Below, piece after piece: positions 1 through 11,895 of a stretch of DNA of 64,000 nucleotides. The DNA is taken from contig OX352763.1 of the NCBI GenBank assembly GCA_947095585.1, positions 42,210,010 to 42,274,009 of the forward strand. The letters run 5' to 3'. A program made the position numbers and the translations under genes. The notes beneath the pieces were generated by a model. It was not told where the DNA came from. It did not search any database and saw only the letters and a program-made list of their open reading frames with translations. The stretch comes from Nephrocerus scutellatus. Lineage: Eukaryota > Arthropoda > Insecta > Diptera > Pipunculidae. The first letter of the stretch is position 1; the number at the start of each line of letters is the position of its first letter.

Positions 1-3000
1 TGTTGACAGCGTATAAATTCTTAATGGAACGACGGCAAAGGGACAATTGTCCCTTCTGCTCTGAGAAAAAGGTCAATCAACTGTTTCCGAGCGGTTCTTG
101 ATGGAAAATATCAAATAAAAAAAATAAAACACTTGAAGTAACTTTCGCAATTTAGATGGTCGATGGAGACGCAAAAAAAGGAACTCACTGTCATCGGTGG
201 GTGGCTGGGTGGTGCGGCGTGCTGGTAGGCACTTGTAAAACCATTCATGCCCATCGATGGAGGAATAAATGCAAAAAGGACATTCGAAGAAATATTCGAT
301 TCCGTTTTCAATCAATTTAAAGAAGAGAGAAGAAAAAAACATTAATAGTCTGCTAGTGAGTCGGCAGGGATGAACGCTGGATCGCTGGCCGTGGTATGGT
401 ACGGTAAGTGTGGAAAAATCTACTTTCAATTGGATCTGATTCGAACTTTTTGGGAATTACGATAGCAATACAACGCTATGTGATATTCTCGGCATTAACT
501 TAATGGAATGAGATGGCCTGGTTGGAGGCTGTCGCGATGATGGTGAGCCAACCCGCACAATGCAAAGCACCCGAACGAACGAACGAACTTAAAATTGACT
601 CGGGCAATAATTTACTCAAACTGAAGTTTTCCCTACGAGGTTTGTCGAATTTCCATACATTCCTTTGGACTTTTCCTGTGGCATCGATTTACGTTTCGCA
701 CCACATTTGTCGCAGCGCTCCAAGTTGGAAGATTCGCCCGGATGCAGATGCGACACTGTGAACGAGGAGGTGGCACTGCTGATGGCAAAGAAAACAAATG
801 TCATCCGTCGTTGCCTGGCTGCAATGATTTAAAAAAAAACTGAAATTTATCGTAAAGTGAATACGCGCGTACACGCTTGTGCTTGTGTGTGTGTATGTGT
901 GCATGTGACACAGTTCCGTTTCAGAACACTTCTGATTCTGTTTTATTTCTACTTTCGGGACATCAATTTCATGAGCCAGCCGCATATGTGCAGAACGCAT
1001 TAATCAGGTTTCTTTGTTTATTGAATTTTTGTTGGTGCTGCTTGCAAAAGGATTGCAAAATTAAGAGAAATTATCGCTGTGTACACGACAAGTGACACGT
1101 CCCCCATTTTATTGTCTTCTGATGGATTTCTTTGTGCAAAAACGGACTTAAATTTTAAGGAAATTCAAAGAATTTAAATGCGGGAAACGGACCTTCACTT
1201 GTTGCAATTTGATTAATGTTCTGTGAAAGCTTCTTCATGTAAGTAGGGCGGTTATTTGGGTGAGTTTGTTTTTCAAGGTTATGGTATCATCAGAAGAGCA
1301 CTCGTACACGGTACCGTGGAACCATTCAGTTGCTATCAAGATTTGTTGTTAATTTTTTAGGTTTTTTAAGTTTTAAAGTTCTGTACAGTGACGTAGATCG
1401 TACCACATTGGTGGGTGGTAGCTTTTGTTTCTTAGCGTAAAAGATCTTAATATTTGCTTTGCAGTTTAACAAATTTTCTGTAATTTTAGTATTCCCATTA
1501 GATCATGAAACACAAAATTTAATACATTTATTACAAGGCTATCAGGATTATCTTAAAGTACACAAGACCAATAGAATTATATTGTGACTGGCGATGACAC
1601 GCTTCAAGTGTAATTTGGATGTGTATGTTGCATGTTAGTACACGACTCTTGCAGGCAACCAAGCCGCAGTCACTACAATACTCGACTCTGACCTTTTAAC
1701 GGGAACCAACCCTTGAATCAATAACAAAAGAGCGCAATTCCAATATATATTAAAAGGGCCCTTAATGTAATTGCACTAATATCCAGCGAACTTTGTAAAG
1801 TCCCCAGTGTGACGAATTAAGGAGATCCCATGTTGGTACTTTTGAGAATCTGTGGACATTGGAAGGTACAATTTAATAAGCACCAGTGTAAGCAGCGACG
1901 TAAAGACGGATGTTGGTCGTTTAATGGTACATTACTATATGCACATGTGGTGTTCTACGAGAAGGATTGCTACTTACTACATTATGCAATTCTATTTATA
2001 TGCTAAATATGTACTTCAAACAAGGATAGTTGAACTTTGGTTAAATCTGAATGAGTAGAAAATTCAACAACTGCCACGCCTTTAATAATTCATAAGAACA
2101 TACTGAAATAAACTTTAGAAAAACGGTCACTCATTGTCAATTTTTCTTTTGAAGATAGTCTAAGGCAACTCTAGAGACAATAATTTTGCATCAATGTGAA
2201 TCAACGGATTATGGGCGTATCGTGTACGTTCGCGATTATGTGATGCCATAGTCCGCGGATCATGGGAAATATTGCCTCCCTATGACTTAGCACTTTTATC
2301 ATCCCATCAACGACAACTATAAATGTATTTCATTTCATTTTTATCACGTTTTGTCCGTCAACGACTTCGCCGCATCGTTGTCGTCGCCAGCGTCAGCGCA
2401 CTATAACTAAAAAAGCAACAAATACACAAGGATAAAAACGAAAAGTAAATAGAATTAAAGAAACAATAAAAAGATACAAAAAACAACGAACTTTATGATT
2501 AATGACACGAAATTATTACGTCCATAGGCATACGTAGTGCTTTCGTGTGCAGAAGGGTGCAGTACTGCCGCCGTAGATATAATGTTTGTTTAGGGAATGA
2601 AACGGCAAAGGTGACGATGGAAGACCCAAGGTTGACTGTACACAACGACACGTCACATAGGAGAGGCAAGGTTAGACTTAGCAAGCCTTTTGAATTGGCT
2701 AATTCAATTAATGTATCCTGCCGACAGGACAGACACACAATCCTTGTGGTCCTCTGTACACCGCAAGTACTAATGTTTTATTTTTGAGCAAAAAAATTGT
2801 AATAATTTTCTGAGTAAAACGTTGATGATGATGACGACTTTACGACAGTACAGGACGTGGCGAATTCATGACGAGAAGTAAGCTTCCGGTTGTTGGGTAA
2901 TGGTTAGAAAGCAACTGGTCTCCGTCAGTCACTTCGAGGGTCGAGTTAGTTTATGTATCGTAGTTTTGTTTACATTGGAATGGAAATGGAACCTTCCTAG

Positions 3001-3959
3001 AAGTCATTTAGACTCGAGCGAATGATGTTCGACATCACACCACCACTGCTGAAACAGCATAGCGTGGCACAGAAACAACAAACATACAAACATTTATAAT
3101 TAATGAATAAATTATAGGTTAGTTTACGTAGGGGATGATGTTATTCTGATTCCATTAAACATATGACACATATGCGCTCGCGTATGCAGCGGTTAACTGC
3201 TGGAGCCACAAGCTTTGCTTTCTGCCGCACCACCGGATAAGTAAACAAGCAGCATTCATTCCGTGTCATCTGCAATTAGCATGTTTGGGTTAAATCGATT
3301 TAATTGCTGCAAAGTGATTCGGCGCGACGCTGTTGTGTTCTGCATAAGGAGAACACATGTAGTAGTTGCACTCGCGAAGATAGAGTAGTAGTCCGTCTGA
3401 CCTATCCGGCGTGTGTGTGTGTGTGTGTGTGAGGAAAAGTTGAAAGCATTCGAGCACTGATAAACAACTCTTCACTGCGGGTTTATTTTGAAAATGCAAC
3501 GCTGTAGTTAGCAAGGTTAAGAGATGAGTGCTATGATGCACGGAAACGAGTACGATCAAATGGAATTTAGGGCAGGGCTGATATCATCGATAGTTTAAGT
3601 TTTACAAATTTTTATTTACTATGATGTTATAAGCACATAATACAAACCTTCTCCGTTGTTTATGATTTGGTATTAGAAAAACGTTCGAAAGATTTTAACA
3701 ACGAAGTAAAAAACGCAGGATGTTATGTAAACGAAATCATTTACTAATCTAATTTCTCAAAATTGTACTTAATCGTCGAGTTCATTGAACTTAACGATGT
3801 TCTCTTGGTGCTTCGTTGGTGTGCAGATAGATTATGGTTTACTGGGTTGATATGGAGAAAGGTCTTTGTTAACTTCTTCCACTAAAAATCACTGAAAAAG
3901 TATCTGTATCGATGGTTTTGAGGAAGATGACCCAGACAGAACTATACTGTACTAGTAGG
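1..3959. other. Unique AT-rich DNA, no recognised gene
   Basis: No ORF here resembles a known protein; the longest reading frames (about 60-120 codons, for example 73-429 minus and 2545-2787 plus) overlap frames on the opposite strand and have no recognisable domain. A TG-rich stretch lies near 880-905 and a (GT)n tract at 3411-3431. No inverted or direct long repeat was noticed. It reads as intergenic or intronic fly DNA. Confidence 0.6.
3411..3431. repeat. (GT)n microsatellite
   Basis: About ten uninterrupted GT units. Short-sequence repeat in otherwise unique DNA, likely length-polymorphic. Confidence 0.9.
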
Positions 3960-3964
3960 ATCCC

Positions 3965-4592
3965 TTAAGTTCATGCGAGCTATGTGTCCTGCCCACCGCA
4001 GACCACCGAGCTTAACTCTTTTTAAGAAGTCGGATTAGCGATAAAGCTCAGACGACTTGTGAAGATAATAAATGCCTAGAGTTCTTATGCTTATGGACAT
4101 ATGCGTTGTATTTCTGTATTTATAAGCCATCTAATGTCAAGTTATGTAATGACAAATAGTATCCTGTACACAAAACTAAAATATAAGTTCCAAATACTCT
4201 TTTACACTAAAGTTAATTTTTTTATGTCTAGTATATTTCACTTTGGCATCTAAAATTTGAGTTATGCCTCGTTCGATTACGTAAAACCATACCCGAAACG
4301 TACCCACGGGTAAGCTACCAAAATGACATGGAGAGAGAGAAATTTTTACACTACCCTGCAAATCGAAAGAGCTATTAGATATAACATCTACGCTCAAGTA
4401 CCTCTTAATAAAATGGAACTCAGATCTTTCGAAATTATTTAGTTCAAATAATTCAAAGTCATTAGACTGGAAAAACGTGCCCGATCTAACAAAATTCGAT
4501 TTGCCCCAAATGAATGTATGGGTACATCTGTATATTATATTATCAGTTGAGTTGTTGTAGATTCTCTGAAATCGACATTCCTCACATACCTA
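3965..4592 (-). pseudogene. RTE-like retrotransposon relic, C-terminal part, interrupted
   Basis: Bases 3970-4070 align by eye, with many changes, to 13760-13850 of the long RTE-like copy (shared runs such as gtgtcctgcc and accgagcttaa). Bases 4560-4592 match the next part of that element (13863-13895, around ttcctcacata). Between them 4076-4557 has no counterpart in the reference copy, so it is either an insertion or unrelated sequence joined by rearrangement. In the sense strand this is the region after the reverse transcriptase, ending in the YGSETW-to-AGHLDRM portion. No open frame survives. Confidence 0.6.
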
Positions 4593-4599
4593 TTTAACT

Positions 4600-5205
4600 C
4601 TACAATCGTAGTCCGGTTCTGGCTTCCCACAAAAAAATTTCTGCACCGGTCCCGATTTCGAGCAATGTCATCCAGTTTGACTTCCATAGACTCTAGAAGT
4701 GCTGGTCTACGCGTAGGCTTGGGCGGCCTAGCTATAGTGGCACATAAATGCTACTGAAAATCTTTACTTTTGGGACCAAGAATACTCCGTAAGATTTTCC
4801 TCTCGAAAACGGCGAAAAGGTCCGAGTATTTTTTGCTAAGTACCCAATTCTTGGATCAATAATATGATCGTTGTCTTATTCACTATTGTAGCTTGGATGT
4901 TATGGTTAAATACATGGATTTAAAGAGTCTTGAATCGTTGACCAATCTTCTGCTCGCAAACGTGGCATGTACTTTATTTTGCTCTCAATTATTTGCAGCG
5001 TCCGCTCGATTGGGATGATAGCTTCTTGTACAGCTCTTGGGTTTTTTCCATTAATATCAATATCGGCTGCGTATGGCAGTATTTGGATGCGACATAAAGT
5101 TCCTCATCTACACTTTTCTGGCAACGTTTCCTCATTCCATACTTGCACTATTAGTTCATGAACTGCTTGGTGCAGTGCGGGCCTCTCCAGATTTAATTAA
5201 CTCCG
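4600..5205 (-). pseudogene. RTE-like retrotransposon relic, 3' end plus RT fragments
   Basis: 4605-4740 matches the 3' terminal part of the RTE-like family (compare 13610-13760: shared cggtcccgatttcgag and tccagttt). 4775-4990 matches the segment around 13905-14260 (shared ccgtaagatttt and gcttggatgttatggttaaat), and 5140-5200 matches 14910-14960. Large internal deletions separate these blocks, and the order relative to the neighbouring fragment shows two separate insertions or a rearrangement. Heavily mutated and non-coding; older looking than the copy at 13.6-15.3 kb. Confidence 0.65.
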
Positions 5206-6010
5206 TTGATCGTTTGGCCAATTCTCTGTAGGTGCGTTAACATATGTTTCCAAATTTTTCCCACAAGCGAAAGGTGCATATTTTTTTTCTTTAGGATGAT
5301 ATCGATGTCTTTTGCTGACTAAAAAGCCCGCCCTAAGCACTTTATGTCTTGCATTTTTGTAAAGCAACCTTTCCTGTTCATCGCATTTCTTAAATTGCTG
5401 TTATGCTCGCTTATATTTGGACAGGGTATCGGCTAACTGTTGTTCAGCTCGAACTCTATAATACAGCGAGCGTAAATCCATGAGAAATCGTTTAGCGAGT
5501 TAGCCGGCTTGGTAGCTGTGGTCGTCGTCGTCGCAGATCAGTGCTGTAGAGGCTTCTTTAGGGTTCCGTGAAAGTGGTTTTTCACGGGCAGGGCTTCAAC
5601 CTTACTTCGAAGGGACATGATCTTTTTTTCAGGACAAATTATCAGCGGCCAACCCGTGGAGGGTTGATCGCAATTCCACATATCAGAATAGATAAGGTAC
5701 GTGCATAAATACTACATGTTATTTTCCCTATTCTGCTGATGGCTGACCGTCTGTTAAGATCTTCAGGTGATCCTATAAATAAACCTAAGATTTTCGACAT
5801 TTCGTGGGTTCTGTGGGTTGGTCATCTCTTCAATACGCATGTGATGAACGCGTTAATAGAATGGAATGGAACGGGCTTCTCTCAGAATACTGTTTTCTCA
5901 CCGCAAAACTTTAGCGCTCAAAGGATTGTGTCAAGATTTGTTTATTTAATTGAAATCCAGAAAATGAGAATTTTTTTTTATTTATGATTTTTTCTGCAAT
6001 GAAACTTGAC
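5206..6010. other. Unassigned DNA
   Basis: Contains a reading frame at 5739-5987 of 82 codons with no recognisable domain. The (GTC)n-like run near 5520-5535 is low complexity. Nothing else is supportable. Confidence 0.5.
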
Positions 6011-6011
6011 A

Positions 6012-6950
6012 TTTTTAAATTCTCTATATTAACTTCACTTGCCCGTGGCACGGATGTCGGTCGTCGGTTGTCAGTCGTCGGTCGTCGGTCGTCGTGGAAT
6101 CTTGCGATCAATTTTTAACCCACTTCCCAAGGTCCGATTTTATTGAAATTTTTCACACATGCGTATTTTCGGAGACAACACATTCTATTAAAATTTGAGG
6201 CCCCGTGGTCGGGGGGCTCCCATACAAATATTTTAAATTTTTTTTTTTCAAATTTTGTACACATCTGTATCTCTGATAGACAACAATTTTTGTAGAAATT
6301 TTGGAGACCCCTGGCCCCGGGTTCGTGGGGCCCCATAAATTTTTTTTAAAAAAATAACCCGAATTTCTTCAAATTATATTTACGCATGTATCTTCGATAG
6401 ACAACACTTTTTGTAAAAATTTTGGAGACCCCGGTCCCCGGGTTCGTGGGGCCCCATAAATTTTTTTTAAAAAGATTAACCCGATTTTCTTCAAATTTTA
6501 TATACGTGTGTATCTCCGATGGACAACACTTTTTGCAAAAATTTTGGTGGCCGGGGTCGTGGGCCCCATAAAAATTTTTAAAAAAAATTAACCCGATTTT
6601 CTTCAAATTTTATACACCTCTGTATCTCCGATGGACAAAATTTTTTGTAAGGTTTTTGGAATGAACTGGCCCTGAGGCACAAGGGGTGCTCATATAAATT
6701 TTTTAAAAATTAGCTCGATTTTCTTCAAATTTTTAACAAATGTGTATCACTGATGGACATAACTTTTTGTAATTTTTGTAAATTTGTTGGAGTGATAGGG
6801 CCATGAGACCCGTGTGGTGTCCATGTAAATTTTTTAAAAATCAATCAATTTGAAATTCCGGATTTGATTTTCTTCAAATTTTAACACATAGGTACCCATC
6901 TCCTATTAGAGAATTTACATAAAAAATTTTAATTTTTATGGGTTGTTTTT
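6012..6950 (-). mobile_element. AAATTCTCTA-family repeat, copy A (full length)
   Basis: Bounded by AAATTCTCTA at 6017-6026 and its reverse complement TAGAGAATTT at 6907-6916; similarity to other copies runs on through an outer AT-rich segment ending in atgggttg near 6947. The core is a tandem array: a phrase like tgtatctccgatggacaa recurs near 6162, 6265, 6388, 6510, 6622, 6742 and 6893, so monomers are about 105-125 bp. Each monomer has an AT-rich half (ttcttcaaatttta) and a GC-rich half (gggttcgtggggcccc). Near the 6017 end is a GTCGGTC-type microsatellite. No coding capacity; probably a non-autonomous DNA element with internal satellite. A Helitron/Helentron-like origin is an alternative, since those also carry tandem cores. 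Confidence 0.75.
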
Positions 6951-8788
6951 TTGTTAATAAGCTTCGGAGGCGGAAGCGACAATAAGTAAAGATTAGAAGA
7001 GCAACACTATGGGATGATCCATGCTGAGAGACGACATCAACAGTTTTATTATTCCAAAATATATGGACTCAATAATTTCTTTGAAAATATTGAAAAATTC
7101 CAAACTCCCAATAAATTGCTGCACGCGTAGGCGGCAACTAATTGGCTAATAACCATAAAGATATTTCCCTCTGCCATCCGACATTTACTCGGCAACGATG
7201 CTGCTGCAGCAACTCACTTTATCCCCTTTGCAACAATTTATCGCAACGTGGTGGTGGTAATCACGAAAGCATCCTCCATTTAATTCATGTCGCTTTGAAC
7301 ATTCCCTTGGTTCGTGCTCTAGTGAGGAAAGAGCTGGATAAACAGCGTGGTGGGTGAAAAAGGGGGAGTCGCGATACACAGCCAACATAAAAGCCAGAGC
7401 ATTCCCTGCATAGAACACACTCCATCGAATGAGACAAATTGGCATTTTTTTGGTTTGTTTCGGCGGACATTAAATATTTAAGCTGCGATAAGAGTTGGCT
7501 CTGTTTGCTTCAATGAATTCTTAAAACGAAAACTACTTATCAGCGTGACGGGGCACGGGAGTGGCAATAAGAGACGTCGGCCTGCTTGCCCTTTATGAGT
7601 GCGGAATAGAATATAGTCTGTACTGAAAAAACCCGCAGTGTTATTCGCAATTAATTCACGAGAGTGCACAGCTGGAGAAATTGGCCCAACATTGAATATA
7701 CGCCCAATATACTCTCGTAAACAAAATGCAGACACACGCGCAGGCAGCAACGTCCACACATGTCAATGTCCTTGTGACAGATAAAATTATATCTGAATGT
7801 GAATTTTTGGAATGAAATTATGACAAATGATCGCAGATAAGCAGTAGCCAGACGCACTGCGGTCCGATGTGTTAATGTCAAGTGGGCGTTTTTTGTGTTC
7901 TTTCCGATTGACTTTCGGGCAAAGCGATGGTCCAGTATCTTAGATTATTGTGGGCGTAGTCAGTCATCATGTCTTGTTTGTTTTATTTTTCAGTTTCAGG
8001 AGATTTCATTTCATTTCAATTGAAATGCAAATAGCTTCGACTTGCAAATACTTGTTTTGCAGCGAGTACGAGTACTAACATAAGTGCATTCCATTTCGAT
8101 ACATCCTGCTCTGTCGCCGAATTAATTTTGGCCGCACAAATACAGGAGTTTCGTACATAGTTCCGTATCTACATAATAGATACATCGACTATGATAAAAT
8201 AATTCAAATTGCATTTGTTGCAGACGGCCACATCAGCACAAAAATATTATAAATTCATGCATTTGCGGTCGAGCCAGATAGGTACAAGCGTAGGTACAAG
8301 TTGCTGCTCCAGAATCCAGAACACCCACTGACGGCACTCAAAGTCTTGATGCAAATACTAACCGAATACCAACACCACTCTGACTAACTAACAAAAAGTT
8401 AAATTGAAATGAATTTTAAATTTTGCACAAAATCTCATTCATTCCAAATTTTGGAATATTGTTATCGTGATTTTGTTGTTTTTGCTTTGTGTGGTCTTTG
8501 ACAACTCTAACGAACGTACGAATAGAGGAGCGGGCAAAGGATCATCTTCATCACCATCACAACAGTCATCATAATTTAGCACACAGCAACAACAACACGG
8601 CATCAAACAACGATAAATGACGATAAATGCGACTAAAACAATTTGCCATAATTATGCAGAAAATTTTATTACGAATTATTTTCCTTTTTTTTGCATATTT
8701 GCATTCATGCATGCACGTAGAGTGAATATTTTTTCAAGGGAATGCGCTGGGCAAACATAAAACTGACAGCGCTAAATACTTAATAGAA
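6951..8788. other. Unique AT-rich DNA, no recognised gene
   Basis: Overlapping ORFs around 7142-7881 exist on both strands but none resembles a known family, and none has a convincing start context or codon bias. CAA/CAT-rich tracts lie around 8550-8610. Nothing else seen. Confidence 0.5.
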
Positions 8789-9752
8789 GCTGCGCATACA
8801 TGCATACATGTATATGAATGAATATGTATGAATGGACCAATCGAGGAGAACAAAGTGCATTCATTATGCAAAGCTTTTAATTTAAAACTTTAGCATAATT
8901 TTATTAAAATTACCGGTTGCAGATTATTCCCCAAAACAAAAGGAAAAAAATGTAAATAATAATAATATGGCGGCAAATGTAGGTCACGTTTTACACTCAT
9001 AGTAAGATTAACGTTACCTACGTGATCTTGATGTACTTGCGGATTATTGTGGAAGACAACAAAATTTATCACAAGCGTTTATGTGGGTGGCCCAACTTTA
9101 ACCTGCTGACGACAAGTTCCTGGGTACAGCCACTTGAACCTTTTAGTCCTGAATCTGAGATGCCGGACGTATACCAAAAAATACTCCATTTTAGGCTCCA
9201 TTTAGTTTGGACAAAATTAATATTGGAGCCCATTTACTTGGATTGAATTTTTTTTACAAAAACTGTTGTCACCGGAGATACACATTTGTTGTAAATTTGA
9301 AGAAAATTGGGCCCGGTCACTCCAAAAATTTTACAAAAAGTTTTGTCCATTGATTAAAATTTGAAGAAAATCGGGCTAGTTTTTGAAAAATTTGTATGGG
9401 CCCCCTTCGCCTTGCTATGACGGTAGCATGCCGGGCCCAAGCCCGGATAAAGGAGAAGGGTCTGAGGTAACGGATTAGTCCTAGTCCTATCGTCAATATT
9501 TATCCTAATTCAAGGTGGAAAAGCTTACGCCGATGGATGCATGGCTAAGAGGGAGCTAAGTCGCTAGAAAGCGAACTTCGAAACCCCAGACTTCCCATGA
9601 AAAACCGGGCTCTGTCATGGGTGACATTTTTTTCCGGATACTCGTGGGTATCAAAATAGATCCAAATTTAAATATTTATGAGACAGTTGCATCTCAATAT
9701 GCATCAACCTCGAAACTTGTTGTAACATTAGAAGCTGATGTGCTTCCAATAC
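8789..9752. repeat. Tandem segmental duplication, first copy
   Basis: A 964-bp block repeated directly at 9755-10718, constant offset 966 bp with no net indel. I count five substitutions by eye (for example in gtatgaatg versus ggatgaatg, and ccta atTc versus atCc), so about 99.5% identity. The block contains unique DNA (8789-9240), a fragment of the AAATTCTCTA family (about 9245-9412) and the 5' part of a non-LTR element leading into ORF1 (about 9415-9752). The copy stops abruptly inside ORF1, so it is the truncated partner. Confidence 0.93.
9245..9412 (+). repeat. AAATTCTCTA-family repeat, partial copy B1
   Basis: Contains the family phrases accggagatacaca, aatttgaagaaaat and tttgtatgggcccccttcg in the usual order, about one and a half monomers, with neither terminus. 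Duplicated as part of the larger block at 10211-10378. Confidence 0.7.
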
Positions 9753-9754
9753 AT

Positions 9755-10718
9755 GCTGCGCATACATGCATACATGTATATGAATGAATATGGATGAATG
9801 GACCAATCGAGGAGAACAAAGTGCATTCATTATGCAAAGCTTTTAATTTAAAACTTTAGCATAATTTTATTAAAATTAACGGTTGCAGATTATTCCCCAA
9901 AACAAAAGGAAAAAAATGTAAATAATAATAATATGGCGGCAAATGTAGGTCACGTTTTACACTCATAGTAAGATTAACGGTACCTACGTGATCTTGATGT
10001 ACTTGCGGATTATTGTGGAAGACAACAAAACTTATCACAAGCGTTTATGTGGGTGGCCCAACTTTAACCTGCTGACGACAAGTTCCTGGGTACAGCCACT
10101 TGAACCTTTTAGTCCTGAATCTGAGATGCCGGACGTATACCAAAAAATACTCCATTTTAGGCTCCATTTAGTTTGGACAAAATTAATATTGGAGCCCATT
10201 TACTTGGATTGAATTTTTTTTACAAAAACTGTTGTCACCGGAGATACACATTTGTTGTAAATTTGAAGAAAATTGGGCCCGGTCACTCCAAAAATTTTAC
10301 AAAAAGTTTTGTCCATTGATTAAAATTTGAAGAAAATCGGGCTAGTTTTTGAAAAATTTGTATGGGCCCCCTTCGCCTTGCTATGACGGTAGCATGCCGG
10401 GCCCAAGCCCGGATAAAGGAGAAGGGTCTGAGGTAACGGATTAGTCCTAGTCCTATCGTCAATATTTATCCTAATCCAAGGTGGAAAAGCTTACGCCGAT
10501 GGATGCATGGCTAAGAGGGAGCTAAGTCGCTAGAAAGCGAACTTCGAAACCCCAGACTTCCCATGAAAAACCGGGCTCTGTCATGGGTGACATTTTTTTC
10601 CGGATACTCGTGGGTATCAAAATAGATCCAAATTTAAATATTTATGAGACAGTTGCATCTCAATATGCATCAACCTCGAAACTTGTTGTAACATTAGAAG
10701 CTGATGTGCTTCCAATAC
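9755..10718. repeat. Tandem segmental duplication, second copy
   Basis: Near-identical to 8789-9752. Two extra bases (AT, 9753-9754) sit between the copies and belong to neither end, which looks like end-joining filler. Unlike the first copy, this one runs on without a break into the rest of the ORF1 pseudogene. Reading frames in the block (8890-9072/9856-10038 and 9022-9246/9988-10212) occur in both copies simply because of the duplication; they are not recognised proteins. Confidence 0.93.
10211..10378 (+). repeat. AAATTCTCTA-family repeat, partial copy B2
   Basis: Same fragment as 9245-9412, present because of the tandem duplication rather than a separate insertion. Confidence 0.7.
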
Positions 10719-11470
10719 CTCGGCCTGTTGGTGGACAGCCGAAGTCTGCACTTAGTTCGGTAAGTCGCAAGAGGGTGTCGGAATAGACGATGTAGAATCT
10801 ACAACTTCTGATTCTAACGCATCAACACTTGTCGAAGTCTTTAGCTTCATCTCGGAGAAATCCGGTTGATCTTCTATTGGGAAGGCACTAGATGAATTAC
10901 AGTTACAGAAAAAAAGGGTGGATTCATCAAAATGAGCTCGATTGAGAAAAGGCGGTTTAGACATGCTTTACGCACTGGCAAGAGTAGAGAGAGTGCTCTT
11001 GAATATGCCAAAACCACTCCCCCTAAATAACGCGATAATAAGCGGATTAGATCTGAGGATCAAACACCACCGAATTCGGGTGTCAAAAAAGTTAAAACGG
11101 GACCTACACCTGATCGTCGTCCCGACGGAACTGGCTACAAAATCCCTCACAAATGAGCAAATGAATCTTTTCCAGGAGGCGATTATTGACAACTTAATTG
11201 AGATGACCGATAGCGGTGTTTGGCCGCAATTTATCGGCTCATATTTTAAAACGGGGTGGCTCATTTTCGTGTGCATAGACGGTACTACTGTGGGGTGGTT
11301 GCGCTCGAACTTCGAGAAGATCCAAGAGTGGATTGAACGTGATTCTGGTGGAAAAAGGATCATTCCCCAAACCACACATAATCCGTGGGTTCTTTCCACA
11401 GAGTTTGGAGCTATCGTCGGACAAGGTTCTAGCCACAATCACGACGCAGAAAGGCGGACGGCAGGCTAAC
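10380..11470 (+). pseudogene. Non-LTR retrotransposon 5' region and broken ORF1 with DUF4780-like domain
   Basis: A likely 5' leader (from about 10380, with a perfect hairpin ccgggc-ccaa-gcccgg at 10398-10413) is followed by ORF1. An open stretch begins at ATG 10583 and stops at 10786; coding resumes in another frame, including a basic segment (EKRRFRHALRTGKSRESALEY, about 10935-11005), and then the frame of 10942-11469. In the latter, residues about 53-155 (LTNEQMNLFQEAIID, FIGSYFKTGWLIFVCID, TTHNPWVLSTEFG) match my recollection of DUF4780, a domain of insect retroelement gag-like proteins that may bind RNA. At least two frameshifts and several stops make it non-functional. ORF2 is absent: sequence after 11470 turns into an AAATTCTCTA fragment. 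Confidence 0.7.
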
Positions 11471-11564
11471 TTGTGGAAAGTCACATAGAGGAAGCAGGAA
11501 GGTGTACTCCTTCACATCGTAATGGCTGCAGACGACGCCTCACGAGTCTCCATTTACAAAAGTC

Positions 11565-11895
11565 TTATCCATCGGAAATACACATGTATATCAAATTTTA
11601 AAAAAAATCGGGTTAATTTTTTAAAAAAATTTGTGTGGTGCCTCACAAACCCGGGGCCGGGATCTCCAAAATTTGTACAATAAGTGTTGTCCTTCGGAGA
11701 TACACATAAATATAAAATTTGAAGAAAATCGGGTAAATTTTGTAAAAATTTGTATGGAAAGTCGTCGTGTCGTCATCGGAGATACACATGTGTGCAAATT
11801 TTCAATTAAATCGGGCTTTGGGAAGTGGTTTAAAAATTGATGACAAGATTCCACGACAAACAAACAAACGGGCACGCGAAGAATTCAAAAAATTA
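11565..11895 (+). repeat. AAATTCTCTA-family repeat, copy C (3' part)
   Basis: Two to three monomers (phrases ccatcggaaatacacatg, gaagaaaatcgggt, ttcggagatacacat) followed by the conserved terminal block gggaagtgg-tttaaaaattgat and a CAAA-type microsatellite (11860-11870). The expected ttaatatag just before gagaatt is deleted, so the terminus is damaged. The left end is missing. Confidence 0.7.

Noticed and set aside
6012..6950. CRISPR-like array, because of regularly spaced repeats
   Set aside because: Monomers are contiguous and diverged, with no unique spacers, and the context is a eukaryotic transposon.
8890..10212. Two pairs of near-identical 60- and 74-codon ORFs that look like a duplicated gene family
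   Set aside because: The whole 964-bp block is duplicated, the frames overlap on opposite strands, and the differences are not biased to silent sites.
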